A DNA stretch of 64,000 bases from Steroidobacteraceae bacterium. GTDB taxonomy: Bacteria; Pseudomonadota; Gammaproteobacteria; Steroidobacterales; Steroidobacteraceae. The notes beneath the pieces are model-generated. The model was not told where the DNA came from, did no database searches, and worked only from the letters and a program-made list of their open reading frames with translations. Positions 1-8,870 of this stretch are shown in pieces (the first letter of the stretch is position 1; every line of letters starts with the position of its first letter). The stretch spans positions 1 through 64,000 of the forward strand of contig JALORN010000001.1 of NCBI GenBank assembly GCA_025458905.1. The letters run 5' to 3'. A program made the position numbers and the translations under genes.

Positions 1-1
1 G

Positions 2-523
<522 letters not shown>

Positions 524-551
524 GGCGACACTGGCGGAGTCGGGACGCAGG

Positions 552-580
552 CAGGGCCACTCCGGTGGCCCTGTTGCTTT
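552..580 (+). terminator. Probable rho-independent terminator after rpoD
   Basis: A perfect 8-bp stem (agggccac at 553-560 pairing with gtggccct at 565-572) with a TCCG tetraloop, extendable by a C-G pair at 552/573, is followed by gttgctttc. The T tract is short, but the position 30 bases after the rpoD stop is right. Confidence 0.55.
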
Positions 581-768
581 CGGGCCCCGCCCGCACGACA
601 CACTTTCCCCTCGGCCAGCGCGGCTCGCTGGCCGGAAGCGGTGGCGCCGTGTCGCGCGCCAGCAGTCGAGACTATGATCCCTGCGTCGGCACCCCAGCCG
701 GCTGGCAGGCGCAGCGCCGCCGGTCCAGGGTGGTCCGCACGCCAACCCATGTGGAGTCGTCCCGCGCC

Positions 769-1842
769 TTGCATCACCGGACTGTCGCAGCCTTCGTTGC
801 AGCGCGCTCGAAGCCAGTCGCGCCGATCCGGCTCACCGCGATGGCAGCAGCGGTCGCCGTGTTGTCGGCGACCGTCGCCGGGTGTGACCGCGCCGAGCCG
901 CAGCCGACAGCCGGCGCTTCGGCCGGTGCCCCGGCCGGCCCGGGTTATGCGCCGACCGGGACGATAGCCAGCGGCGGGTTCATCGCGATCGCGCCCCGCG
1001 TCGCCGGCGATGGCATCCGCTACAGCATCTCGCCGCCGCTGCCTGCGCGGTTGGCTCTCGACCCTGACACGGGGCTCGTGTCGGGCTTCGTGGGGGACGA
1101 ACCTGGCACCAGGACCTATTCAGTGGAGGCGGCCAATTCCGCGGGCGCGCTCCGGCTGTCGCTGACGATCTCGGTCGCCGCACCGTTGCCGGCATCCTGT
1201 CCCGGTGGTTCGGACGGCCGTGAGTGCAACCGCTTCCACCAGTCGGTCCGCGAGTTCGCGATCGCCGGCCAGCTGGCGCAGGGCCCGGATGCGCCCTACT
1301 ACCTGGTGATCGGGGACTCGCTGGTCGAAGCGGCCAGGCTCGACCCGATCTGCGGCCTGCGGCCGCTGAACGGTGGCGTCGGCGGCGCGCGCGTCGCCGA
1401 CCTCGTGGGGGTGGTCCGGCGCGTCGGTGCACGCGACTCCTTGCGCCTGCTGGTCATCGCGGCCGGCGTCAACGACGCATCGCCACCGCGCGTCGCGTCG
1501 GTGGCGGAATTCGAGGCCGCGTACGAAACGCTGCTGGCCGACGCCGGGCTCGCACCGGACCGCATCATCATGGTCGGCATTGCACCACTGGAACGCGACA
1601 AGCCGCTCGGCACGGGATACTTCGACGCGCCTCGGGCCCGGGAATTCGATCGTGCGATCCGCATGCTCGCCGCACGCACGGGCGCCACGTATGTCGATCT
1701 CGGAGCCAGGCTAGGCGCGGGCGACGGTACGGCGCGGATCGGATCGACCACGGACGGTGTGCACCTCACACCGGCGACCTACGACACCTGGCGCAGTGCC
1801 ATCGCCGACGCCGCCGGGGCGTCGCGCGGCTGCGTCCCGTGA
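769..1842 (+). CDS. SGNH/GDSL hydrolase lipoprotein with N-terminal putative-Ig domain
   Basis: Predicted secreted esterase or acyl-hydrolase of the SGNH superfamily. A hydrophobic stretch ends in a lipobox-like VAG-C (SATVAGCDRAE), so the mature protein is probably a lipid-anchored periplasmic or outer-membrane protein. Next comes a He_PIG/cadherin-like segment (LPARLALDPDTGLVSGF), then the hydrolase domain: block I VIGDSLVE (about base 1306), block II GGVGGARVADL, block III AGVND (the GxND motif) and block V DGVHLTP (the catalytic DxxH, about base 1752). The start is uncertain. ATG 841 would leave a signal with no positive charge, whereas TTG 769 (after ggag) gives an arginine/lysine-containing n-region and is preferred. 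Substrate unknown. It stands alone and converges on the TonB receptor gene, 35 bases away. Confidence 0.8.
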   Translation: MHHRTVAAFVAARSKPVAPIRLTAMAAAVAVLSATVAGCDRAEPQPTAGASAGAPAGPGYAPTGTIASGGFIAIAPRVAGDGIRYSISPPLPARLALDPDTGLVSGFVGDEPGTRTYSVEAANSAGALRLSLTISVAAPLPASCPGGSDGRECNRFHQSVREFAIAGQLAQGPDAPYYLVIGDSLVEAARLDPICGLRPLNGGVGGARVADLVGVVRRVGARDSLRLLVIAAGVNDASPPRVASVAEFEAAYETLLADAGLAPDRIIMVGIAPLERDKPLGTGYFDAPRAREFDRAIRMLAARTGATYVDLGARLGAGDGTARIGSTTDGVHLTPATYDTWRSAIADAAGASRGCVP

Positions 1843-1877
1843 GGCCCGAAACCCCTGGGCCGCATGGCGGGTAGCGT

Positions 1878-4223
1878 TCACGGGAATTCCCAGGTCACCC
1901 CGACCAGGCCGTAGCGCGGCAGCCAGTTGCGTTCGCGGCCCGCCACCTGCGGAGTCGCACCGCCGCGTTCCACGAGCAGTTCGCTGCAGCATGGATTGGC
2001 GCGACCGGTGGCGTTGCTGACGTCCACCCACAGCCGCAGCGATCCGCCCGGCAGCGACCGCGTCCAGGTCGCGCGCAGGTCGAGCGACAGGAAGTCGCCC
2101 CAGGTGCCGGCGTTGCGCCGGACCACCGACGGCCCCGCCGGCGGCGCCTCGATCAGCGTCCGTCGCCAGCCGCTGTGCCAGAGGAGGTTCGCCGACAGCT
2201 CCCACGGACCGTCCGTCCATGCCGCACCGCCGGATGCGGCATGCAGCTGGTTCCAGCTGCGGTCGACCCACCGTCCGTCGATTTCGTCCTTCGCCTCGGA
2301 CCAGGCATAGGTGGCCCAGCCCGACCAGCGGGGCGTCCACTGCCAGCGGCCACTGACCTCGATGCCGTAGAGCCGGGCGACGCTGGGCGCGACGCGCACG
2401 CGGTCGACCTCGAGTTCCGGCAGCAGGGCCACCGGGTCGAGGGCGTTCTCGTAGCGTGGCGTCGGGTCCTCGACGTCCTTGCGATAGCCCTCGATGCGCC
2501 ACGTGCCGAGGCGCGTCGTCCGGCGCTCGAGGCTCAGCACCGCCTGGTCCGCGGACTGCCGGCCGGGATGGTCGCGCTCGCCGTCGGCGACCAGCAGCTC
2601 GTCGGGGCGCGTGGCCTGGGAAGTGCGGCCGACACTGAGCCGCAGCTGGGTCCGCGCATCCAGCGCGCGCTCGAGCGCGAGCCGTGGCGCGAGGAACAGC
2701 GCGTCGTGGGTGTCGAGGCGCAGCCGCGACACGGGCCCGGCCAGGTCGTCGACCCGGTGCGTCTGCGACTCGGCCCGCAGGCCCAGGTCCAGGCGCCAGG
2801 CTTCGCCGAGCTGGAACAGCCGCGAGGCATACAGGGACAGGCTGGCGCCATCGGCGAGCGTGCGGCTCGAGCGGGCGAACGCCGGCGACCGGCCGAAGAG
2901 CCGCGCGAGCTCGGGGTCGAAGCGCGATTCGCCGCGATAGTCGTAGCGCGCCTCGCTGCCGGTCGCCTCGAGGCCCGCCAGCCAGCGCGCCGGGTCGCGC
3001 CACTCGAGGCGCAGGTAGCGCGAGCGCATCCGCCGCCGGTCCTGGACCCCGCCGGCCACCGCGCCGGCGCGTGCCACGGCCCCCGCCCGGTCGGTCTCGC
3101 GGCTGCCGGCGGACAGCGTCGCCTCGAGCTCGGCCCCGCCCTCGAAACGGCGCGCGTAGCGCAGCCAGGCCAGGCCGTCGCGATAGCGGGTGTCCGCGGT
3201 CTCGCGGGCGTCGGCGCCTGGGTCGCGCACCCGCAGCTCGTCGTCGAGTGCCAGCACGCCGACCGCCAGGGTCGAGGCGCCGAATTCACGCTCCACCCGC
3301 AGCAGCAGGTCGGAGAACTCGGGCTCGAGCTCGTCGCGCCCGGCCGCCTGCGCGACCAGCTGGGTCGTGCTGCTGCGCCCCGAGGCGAGCCAGCGCAGCG
3401 GGGCGTCGCGCCACTGGGTCTCGCCGGTGCTCACGCCATGGGCCGCCAGCAGCGACAGGCCGAGCTCGTGGTGGACGCCGTCGCGCGCCTGGCGCGGGGT
3501 GATGTCCATCACCGCCGACAGGCGATCGCCGTAGCGCACCGGGAACACGCCGCTGTAGAGGTCGAGACGCTCGATCGCCGACGGGTCGAGCACGCCCAGC
3601 ACGGCGCTGAAGTCCTTGAAGTGGAACGGCTCGGGCAGCGGCACGCCGTCGAACCAGATCGCGACCTCGTCCTCGCGCCCGCCGCGCACGTTGCTGCGGG
3701 CGCTGAGGCCGTTCGAGGTGGTCCCGGGGAGGAAGCGGGCGACGCGCAGGATGTCCTCGTCGAGGCCCGGCAGCACCGCGATCTCGGAACGCGACAGCGT
3801 CGCCGGTCCGGCCGCATCGAGCGCCCCGATCCGGTAGCGGCTGGCGTAGACGGTGACCGCCTCGATCGCAGGTGCCGGGGCAGCCGCGACGCCCCCGGGC
3901 ACGCCCATGGCGGGCGCCGGCTCCGCGCGCACCACCGCGAACCGCCCCGCCCGCAGCCGCTCGAGCCGCAGGCCATGGGGGGCCAGGATGCGCGTGGCGA
4001 GTTCCTCGGGTGAGCCGGTGCCCGGATCGGCGCCGACCCGCAACTCGGGGCGGACCAGACGATCGCTGTAGACGAGGTCCAGGCCGCCGGCACGCAGCGA
4101 TTCCAGCGCCTCGGCGACGGGCTCGCCCACCCGGACCCGCGGCGGCTGTGCACCGGCGACTCCGGCGAACAGGCCGCAGGTGCAGAGCACGAGCAGCCAC
4201 TGGGCACGCCGGGACCTCGACAT
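1878..4223 (-). CDS. FecA-type TonB-dependent outer-membrane receptor with STN signalling domain
   Basis: About 781 residues. A signal peptide (RAQWLLVLCTCGLFAGVAGA) is followed by an STN (secretin/TonB short N-terminal) domain (VAEALESLRAGGLDLVYSDR and the following 40 residues), which in FecA and FpvA contacts the periplasmic end of FecR. Then comes the plug, with a TonB-box-like EAVTVYASR and the motif RSNVRGGREDEVAIWFDGVPL, and a long beta-barrel ending in WEFP, that is, with the terminal aromatic typical of outer-membrane barrels. ATG 4223 is chosen because it immediately precedes the signal peptide. It is the last gene of a sigma/FecR/receptor operon, 73 bases after the fecR-like stop, so ligand binding here probably sets the activity of the upstream sigma factor. 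The ligand cannot be told from sequence. Confidence 0.9.
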   Translation of the reverse strand: MSRSRRAQWLLVLCTCGLFAGVAGAQPPRVRVGEPVAEALESLRAGGLDLVYSDRLVRPELRVGADPGTGSPEELATRILAPHGLRLERLRAGRFAVVRAEPAPAMGVPGGVAAAPAPAIEAVTVYASRYRIGALDAAGPATLSRSEIAVLPGLDEDILRVARFLPGTTSNGLSARSNVRGGREDEVAIWFDGVPLPEPFHFKDFSAVLGVLDPSAIERLDLYSGVFPVRYGDRLSAVMDITPRQARDGVHHELGLSLLAAHGVSTGETQWRDAPLRWLASGRSSTTQLVAQAAGRDELEPEFSDLLLRVEREFGASTLAVGVLALDDELRVRDPGADARETADTRYRDGLAWLRYARRFEGGAELEATLSAGSRETDRAGAVARAGAVAGGVQDRRRMRSRYLRLEWRDPARWLAGLEATGSEARYDYRGESRFDPELARLFGRSPAFARSSRTLADGASLSLYASRLFQLGEAWRLDLGLRAESQTHRVDDLAGPVSRLRLDTHDALFLAPRLALERALDARTQLRLSVGRTSQATRPDELLVADGERDHPGRQSADQAVLSLERRTTRLGTWRIEGYRKDVEDPTPRYENALDPVALLPELEVDRVRVAPSVARLYGIEVSGRWQWTPRWSGWATYAWSEAKDEIDGRWVDRSWNQLHAASGGAAWTDGPWELSANLLWHSGWRRTLIEAPPAGPSVVRRNAGTWGDFLSLDLRATWTRSLPGGSLRLWVDVSNATGRANPCCSELLVERGGATPQVAGRERNWLPRYGLVGVTWEFP

Positions 4224-4296
4224 CACGGGAGTATAGGTGGGCACTGCGGCAGGGGCGGGACGGCGCGGCGCGCCGACGGCCCGCACCCCGCCGGCG

Positions 4297-5409
4297 TCAG
4301 CGATCCGCGGCGTCGATCGTCACGCGATCCGGACCACGCTCGACCGACAGGTCCGCAGTCGCGGCGACCGAGTCGAGCGCTTCGTCGGGCGTCAGGCCCG
4401 CGACGCTGCCGCGCAGGCGGATGCCCTCAGCGTCCGCGCGGGTCGCGGCCGCACCGAACTCGACGCGACGACCGGATTCCGCCGCATACCACTCGAGGAA
4501 GCGGCCGAGGGTCTCGCCGTCGATCGACACGGGCGTCGGGATGCGCCCGAGCCAGCCCCAGTCGGCACCGGCGGCCGCGACGGGCTCGCGGTCGATCGCG
4601 CCGGTCGCGCCATCGAGCCGCAGCCGCTCACCCGCGCCCGCCTCGACCGGGGCGCTGGCTGCCACGCCCGAGACCTGCACCCGGCCCTCGCGCACCGCGA
4701 CGTCGAGCGTCGCCGGCCGCACGCGCACCAGGTAGCGCGTGCCGACGTGCCGCACCCGGCCATGCACGGTCGCCACGGTCAGCGGCGCTGGCGTGACGGC
4801 GCGGCCATCCGCCTCGACGTACAGCTGGCCGCGCAGCAGCGTCACCTCGTCGGACGCGTCGAACCGCAGCCGCGAGTCCGGTGCGAGCCGCAGCGCGAGG
4901 CCGGGGCCGGCGCGCAACAGCGCCGCCGTCCCAGGGCCGGTCACCAAGGAATCGCCGGCACGCACCACGGTCCCGGCCGCCAGGCCGTGCCCGCGGCCCA
5001 GCAGCCGGTCGAGCGGAGCGGAGCCCTGCAGCGTCGCCTGCGGGCCCGCGATGCGGGTCGCGACGGCCACGGCGCCGGGTCGCCCCGCGAGGCCCGTGGC
5101 CCACAGGCCGACCCCGAGCGCTGCCGCGGCGACACTCGCGGCGAGTGCGCCGCGCCACGGCGCGGACCACCCCGCGCGCGGCACGGCGGCCGTTGGCCGC
5201 TCGTCGTCCACCGCCCGCGCCGCGTCCGGAGGCGTCGCCGCGGCCAGCGCCGCGCGCCACTCCGCGTGGACACGCTCGAAGGCGACCGCGCGTCGCTCGG
5301 GGGACGGGCGCGGCGCGGCGGCCGCGAGCCGCAGCACCCGCGCCACGTCGGCGTCATCGCGCGGCGCGGCGTCCGCAGGCAATCGGGGATCTTCGCCGGA
5401 ACCGCTCAT
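4297..5409 (-). CDS. FecR-like transmembrane anti-sigma regulator
   Basis: About 370 residues. The cytoplasmic N-terminal part (DVARVLRLAAAAPRPSPERRAVAFERVHAEWRA) matches the DUF4880/FecR N-terminal helical layout. One membrane segment follows (ALAASVAAAALGVGLWATGLA, about residues 87-107), and then a periplasmic FecR beta-domain (GTVVRAGDSLVTGPGTAALLRAG; later VATVHGRVRHVGTRYLVRV). The last 80 residues (VSIDGETLGRFLEWYAAESG, LRGSVAGLTPDEALDSV) look like an STN-type domain that would pair with the STN domain of the receptor. It starts 6 bases after the sigma factor stop. By family knowledge it holds the sigma factor inactive or primes it, passing the signal from the receptor across the inner membrane. 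Confidence 0.88.
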   Translation of the reverse strand: MSGSGEDPRLPADAAPRDDADVARVLRLAAAAPRPSPERRAVAFERVHAEWRAALAAATPPDAARAVDDERPTAAVPRAGWSAPWRGALAASVAAAALGVGLWATGLAGRPGAVAVATRIAGPQATLQGSAPLDRLLGRGHGLAAGTVVRAGDSLVTGPGTAALLRAGPGLALRLAPDSRLRFDASDEVTLLRGQLYVEADGRAVTPAPLTVATVHGRVRHVGTRYLVRVRPATLDVAVREGRVQVSGVAASAPVEAGAGERLRLDGATGAIDREPVAAAGADWGWLGRIPTPVSIDGETLGRFLEWYAAESGRRVEFGAAATRADAEGIRLRGSVAGLTPDEALDSVAATADLSVERGPDRVTIDAADR

Positions 5410-5415
5410 GTCCGC

Positions 5416-6024
5416 TCAGTCCTGCAGGCCGAGCGTCGCGGCATCGAGGCCGCGGGCCGCCAGCGCGCCGCGGAAGGCCGCCCGGGCGCGCTGCAGGGTC
5501 GACTGCGCGGCCTCGAACGTGACGCCGAGGCGCTCGGCGACCTGCTGGGTCGAGACGTCCTCGAGGTACTTCCAGGCGAGCACCTCCCCATAGCGCCCGG
5601 GCAGCTCGCGCAGCACCTCGCGGACCAGCTGGCCGAGCTCGGCGGCCTCGCGCTCGGCACCCGGGTCGGCAGCCGCCTCGTCGGCGAGCGCCTCGGCCGC
5701 GAGCCGCGCCCGTTCGTCGCCGTCGAGGCTGACGGTGCGGCGCGCATCGCGGCCGGCCGCCTCGAGCAGGTCGGCGAGCTCGTTGCGGCAGATCTGCACC
5801 AGCCAGGTGAACAGCGCGGCCTCGCCGCGGTAGGCGTCGAGCCGGCGCACGGCGCGGCACAGCGCGCGCTGCGCAGCCTCCTCCGAGAGGGTGGCATCGC
5901 CCCGGGTTCGCGAGAGTGCGAAACGGTACAGACGGTCGAAGTATTCATCGAAGAATCCCCGGAAGGCCTGCTCGTCGCCTGCGAGCAGTCGCTCCACCAA
6001 CAACCGATCGTTCGCCGTCGTCAT
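5416..6024 (-). CDS. ECF-family (FecI-like) sigma factor
   Basis: About 202 residues. Region 2 is seen as QAFRGFFDEYFDRLYRFALSR and the following YRGEAALFTWLVQICRNELADLL. Region 4 is LRELPGRYGEVLAWKYLEDVSTQQVAERLGVTFEAAQSTLQRARAAF, a clear helix-turn-helix. The two are joined by an acidic linker rich in Ala and Glu, longer than in minimal FecI. ATG 6024 is chosen because an extension to an upstream start would add 61 residues unlike any sigma factor. It heads the operon with FecR and a TonB receptor and should direct transcription of the receptor gene. An inverted repeat sits 18-33 bases upstream of the start. Confidence 0.9.
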   Translation of the reverse strand: MTTANDRLLVERLLAGDEQAFRGFFDEYFDRLYRFALSRTRGDATLSEEAAQRALCRAVRRLDAYRGEAALFTWLVQICRNELADLLEAAGRDARRTVSLDGDERARLAAEALADEAAADPGAEREAAELGQLVREVLRELPGRYGEVLAWKYLEDVSTQQVAERLGVTFEAAQSTLQRARAAFRGALAARGLDAATLGLQD

Positions 6025-6041
6025 GTCCGGCGTCAGGTTAG

Positions 6042-6057
6042 ACGGCGGCAACGCCGT
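6042..6057 (-). promoter_or_regulatory. Inverted repeat upstream of the ECF sigma gene
   Basis: acggcg-gcaa-cgccgt is a perfect 6+6 inverted repeat lying 18-33 bases before the sigma factor ATG. It could be an operator or a small hairpin in the 5' leader. No convincing -35/-10 pair could be placed, so this is only a candidate. Confidence 0.25.
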
Positions 6058-6242
6058 GGGGCAATCGACATTCCTCTCGAGTGCGCGACCCGAAACCAGC
6101 ATCTCTTTGCTGATCAGGGACTTGCAGGACAGCGCCCGTTCGGCGCGCCGCCCGCGCGTCTGCCTGGCTCCGCGGCGCGATTGATGGAGGCGCCAGCGGC
6201 CGTCCAACGCACGAGCACCCCACGCACCGTCCCGAGGCCGCC

Positions 6243-6860
6243 TTGCACGCCACCGCGAACCCGTCGATTGCCGCCCCCCCGGCCCCGCTGCGCGGCTACC
6301 GGATCGAGGAGACCCGCCAGGGCGACCCCGGCCGCGCCGGCATCGAGCGCTTCGTCGCGGAGCGCTTCGCGGCCGTGCACGGGGCCAGCGTGCGGCGCTT
6401 CATGCCCGCGCTGCTCGGCCTGCAGGACTGGCGCGGGACGCTGCGCTGCGCGCTCGGCTACCGGCCGGCCGCCGCGGAGGCGCTGTTCCTCGAGCAGTAC
6501 CTCGACCAGCCCGTCGAGCAGGCCATCCGCGACGCCTGCGGCCGCGCGCTGCCTGCGCCGGTCGAGCGACAGCGGATCGTCGAGGTCGGCCACCTCGCCG
6601 GCCGAGGCTGCCGCGCAGCCCTGCACCTGGTCGCGCAGTTGCCGCGTCACCTCGTCGACCGCGGCTACGACTGGATCACCTTCACCGCCACCGCGCGGGT
6701 GCGCGACGTGCTCGCGACCTTCGATGCGCCACTGCTCGATCTCGGCCCGGCGGACCCGTCGCGGCTGCGCCAGCGGGACGACGACTGGGGGCGCTACTAC
6801 GAGACGCAGCCGCGCGTGATGGCCGGCTGGCTGCCACACGGCCTGCGCCTGGATCGATGA
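6243..6860 (+). CDS. Thermostable-hemolysin (T_hemolysin) family protein
   Basis: 205 residues, the usual length for the family named after the Vibrio delta-VPH protein. Signature segments are EALFLEQYLDQPVEQAI, RQRIVEVGHLAGRG, YDWITFTATARVRDV and WGRYYETQPRVMAG. Despite the name, most members occur beside acyl-CoA-ligase and SDR genes and are not shown toxins; the sequence has no signal peptide. The TTG start at 6243 follows gagg with 6-base spacing. The stop overlaps the next start (ATGA at 6857-6860), so it is translationally coupled to the ligase. I infer a biosynthetic or acyl-transfer role in the five-gene operon rather than hemolysis. Confidence 0.85.
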   Translation: MHATANPSIAAPPAPLRGYRIEETRQGDPGRAGIERFVAERFAAVHGASVRRFMPALLGLQDWRGTLRCALGYRPAAAEALFLEQYLDQPVEQAIRDACGRALPAPVERQRIVEVGHLAGRGCRAALHLVAQLPRHLVDRGYDWITFTATARVRDVLATFDAPLLDLGPADPSRLRQRDDDWGRYYETQPRVMAGWLPHGLRLDR

Positions 6861-8200
6861 ACCACGCGACCGGGCACGCGGCGCTCGAGAACGGTCGACG
6901 GCGCCTGGGCGCGGACGAGCTCGCCGGCCTGGTGTCGCAGGAGCGCACCTGGCTCGCGAGCCTCGCCGGCGGCGATGCGCGCCACGCGCTGCTCGCCGAC
7001 AACGGCATCGGCTGGGCGGTCGCCGACCTCGCGCTGCACGCGGCGCGGGCCGTCAACGTGCCGCTGCCGGGCTACTTCACCCCGGCGCAGGTCGAGCACG
7101 CGCTGGCGACGGTCGGGGTGGACGTGATCCTCACCGACGACGCACCGCGCGTACTGGACCGCCACGACGGCTGGCGCGTGCTCCGCGCCTCCCCTGCAAG
7201 CGGCCTGGTCGCCCTCGGCCGCAGCTCGCCTGCGGCGACCCGCCCGTCGCTGCCGGCCGGGACCACCAAGGTCACCTTCACCTCGGGCAGCACGGGCACG
7301 CCGAAGGGCGTCTGCCTCGGCGCCGACGCGATCGAGTCGGTGGCGCGCTCGCTCGCCGGCGTGATCGCGCCGCTCGGCGTGACGCGCCACCTGTGCCTGC
7401 TGCCGCTCGCGACCCTGCTCGACGAGCTCGCGGCGCTGGTGGCGGCGCCGCTCGCCGGGCTGCTCGCGGCCGTGCACCGCGGCTGGCGTCCGCCGCCGAC
7501 GCTGCGCTTCGTCGCGGTCGGCGGCGCGGCGGTCTCGCCGGAGCTGCTGGCCGAGGCGCGGCGCCGCGGCGTTCCGGCATTCGAGGGCTACGGCCTCAGC
7601 GAGTGCGCGTCGGTGGTGGCGCTCAGCGCACCACAGGCGCTGCGCCCCGGGAGCGTCGGGCGCGTGCTGCCGCACGCGCGCGTGCGCGTCGATGCGCACG
7701 GCGAGCTGCACGTGCGCGGCGCCGTGATGCTCGGTTACCTCGGCGCCGGCGGCGCCGAGGCCCTGCCCGACGGCGAGGTCGCGACCGGCGACCTCGGCCG
7801 CATCGACGCCGACGGCTTCGTCTACGTCGAGGGCCGCGCGAAGAACATGCTGATCACCTCGCTCGGCCGCAACGTCTCGCCCGAATGGGTCGAGCGCGAG
7901 CTGCTGGCGCAGCCGGCGATCGGCCAGGCGCTGGTGTTCGGCGACGCACGGCCGTGGCTGTTCGCGTTGCTGGTGCCGTCGGGCGCGGCGGTGACCGCCG
8001 CCGAGCTCACCGCGGCAGTGGCCCAGGCCAACCGCGGCCTGCCGGAGTACGCCCAGGTGCGTCGCTGGCAGATGGCACCGGCACCGTTCAGCGTCGCCGA
8101 CGGCAGCCTGACCGCCAACGGCCGGCCGCGTCGCGACGTGCTGCTCGCGCGGCACGCGGCGCTGCTCGACGCCGCCTACGCCGAGCCCCTCGCTTCCTGA
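6857..8200 (+). CDS. AMP-forming acyl-CoA synthetase/ligase (ANL superfamily), internally shortened
   Basis: 447 residues. The adenylation core is present: P-loop TFTSGSTGTPKG (about residues 136-147), the A5 motif GYGLSEC, the A7 aspartate in TGDLGRIDADGFVYVEGR, and A8 KNMLITSLGRNVSPEWVE. The expected A10 lysine is represented by NGRPRR (arginine instead). Between LPLATLL and LRFVAVGGA there are only about 38 residues, where ANL enzymes usually have about 80, so part of the N-terminal subdomain (helix and strand before the GGA strand) appears missing without loss of frame. It may still activate a carboxylic acid, or may be a lineage-specific compact form. It overlaps the gene before it and lies 13 bases before the next one. 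Confidence 0.85.
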   Translation: MNHATGHAALENGRRRLGADELAGLVSQERTWLASLAGGDARHALLADNGIGWAVADLALHAARAVNVPLPGYFTPAQVEHALATVGVDVILTDDAPRVLDRHDGWRVLRASPASGLVALGRSSPAATRPSLPAGTTKVTFTSGSTGTPKGVCLGADAIESVARSLAGVIAPLGVTRHLCLLPLATLLDELAALVAAPLAGLLAAVHRGWRPPPTLRFVAVGGAAVSPELLAEARRRGVPAFEGYGLSECASVVALSAPQALRPGSVGRVLPHARVRVDAHGELHVRGAVMLGYLGAGGAEALPDGEVATGDLGRIDADGFVYVEGRAKNMLITSLGRNVSPEWVERELLAQPAIGQALVFGDARPWLFALLVPSGAAVTAAELTAAVAQANRGLPEYAQVRRWQMAPAPFSVADGSLTANGRPRRDVLLARHAALLDAAYAEPLAS

Positions 8201-8213
8201 CCCGGAGACTGGC

Positions 8214-8870
8214 ATGAGCCTGCTGCAACAACTGACGGACGCGAGCCGCGCCGGCCGCGAATACCTGCTCGCCGCGCCGGCGATCCGCCGCGCGATGAGC
8301 GGCGACGTGACGCGCGCGCTCTACCTCGCCTTCCTCGGCCAGGCCTACCACCACGTGCGGCACACCGTGCCGCTGCTGATGGCGGTCGGCAGCCGCCTGC
8401 CCGACGACAAGGGCTGGCTGCGCAGCCAGGTCGTGCACTACATCGACGAGGAGCACGGCCACGAGCAATGGATCCTCGACGACATCGCGGCCGCCGGCGG
8501 CGACCCCGGGGCGGCCGCGGCCGCGCTGCCGCGGGTCGAGACCGACGCGATGGTGGCCTATGCCTACGACGTCGCGCAGCGCCGCAACCCGGTCGGCTTC
8601 TTCGGCATGGTGCACGTGCTCGAGGGCACGAGCACCGCGCTGGCGCTCGATGCGGCGGACCGCATCCAGGCGCGGCTCGGGCTGCCCGACCGCGCCTTCC
8701 GCTACCTGCGCAGCCACGGGCGCCTCGACCAGGAGCACGTCGAGCACCTCGCCGGCATCCTCGGCCGGCTGCAGGCGCCGGAGGATGCCGCCGCCGTCAC
8801 GCAGTGCGCGCGTGCGATGTTCTGGCTGTACGGCAACGTGTTCCGCAGCCTCGACGCGGTGGCGGCGTGA
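8214..8870 (+). CDS. Heme-oxygenase-like diiron protein (iron-containing redox enzyme family)
   Basis: 218 residues of the all-helical TenA/PqqC/heme-oxygenase fold (Haem_oxygenas_2 type). Candidate iron ligands fall in the expected helices: YHHVRH, DEEHGHEQWILDD, HVLEGTS and DQEHVEHL. Known relatives are diiron oxidases or decarboxylases such as UndA, which turns medium-chain fatty acids into 1-alkenes, and the Chlamydia protein CADD. The gene sits between an acid-activating ligase and an SDR, which suggests oxidative processing of a fatty-acid-like substrate. That is inference; the substrate cannot be read from sequence. Cytosolic, no signal peptide. Confidence 0.8.
   Translation: MSLLQQLTDASRAGREYLLAAPAIRRAMSGDVTRALYLAFLGQAYHHVRHTVPLLMAVGSRLPDDKGWLRSQVVHYIDEEHGHEQWILDDIAAAGGDPGAAAAALPRVETDAMVAYAYDVAQRRNPVGFFGMVHVLEGTSTALALDAADRIQARLGLPDRAFRYLRSHGRLDQEHVEHLAGILGRLQAPEDAAAVTQCARAMFWLYGNVFRSLDAVAA

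Noticed and set aside
1843-1861. ggccc/gggcc inverted repeat between the SGNH and TonB-receptor genes as terminator
   Set aside because: Stem of only five pairs, long loop and no T tract on either strand.
4237-6819. Very long plus-strand open frame (860 codons) opposite the sigma/FecR genes
   Set aside because: Antisense frame kept open by high GC; composition is Arg/Ala/Pro/Gly-rich with no recognisable domain, while the minus strand carries three clear families.
6243-6860. Possible hemolysin toxin
   Set aside because: No secretion signal, and it sits in a coupled metabolic operon; the family name comes from one historical Vibrio protein.
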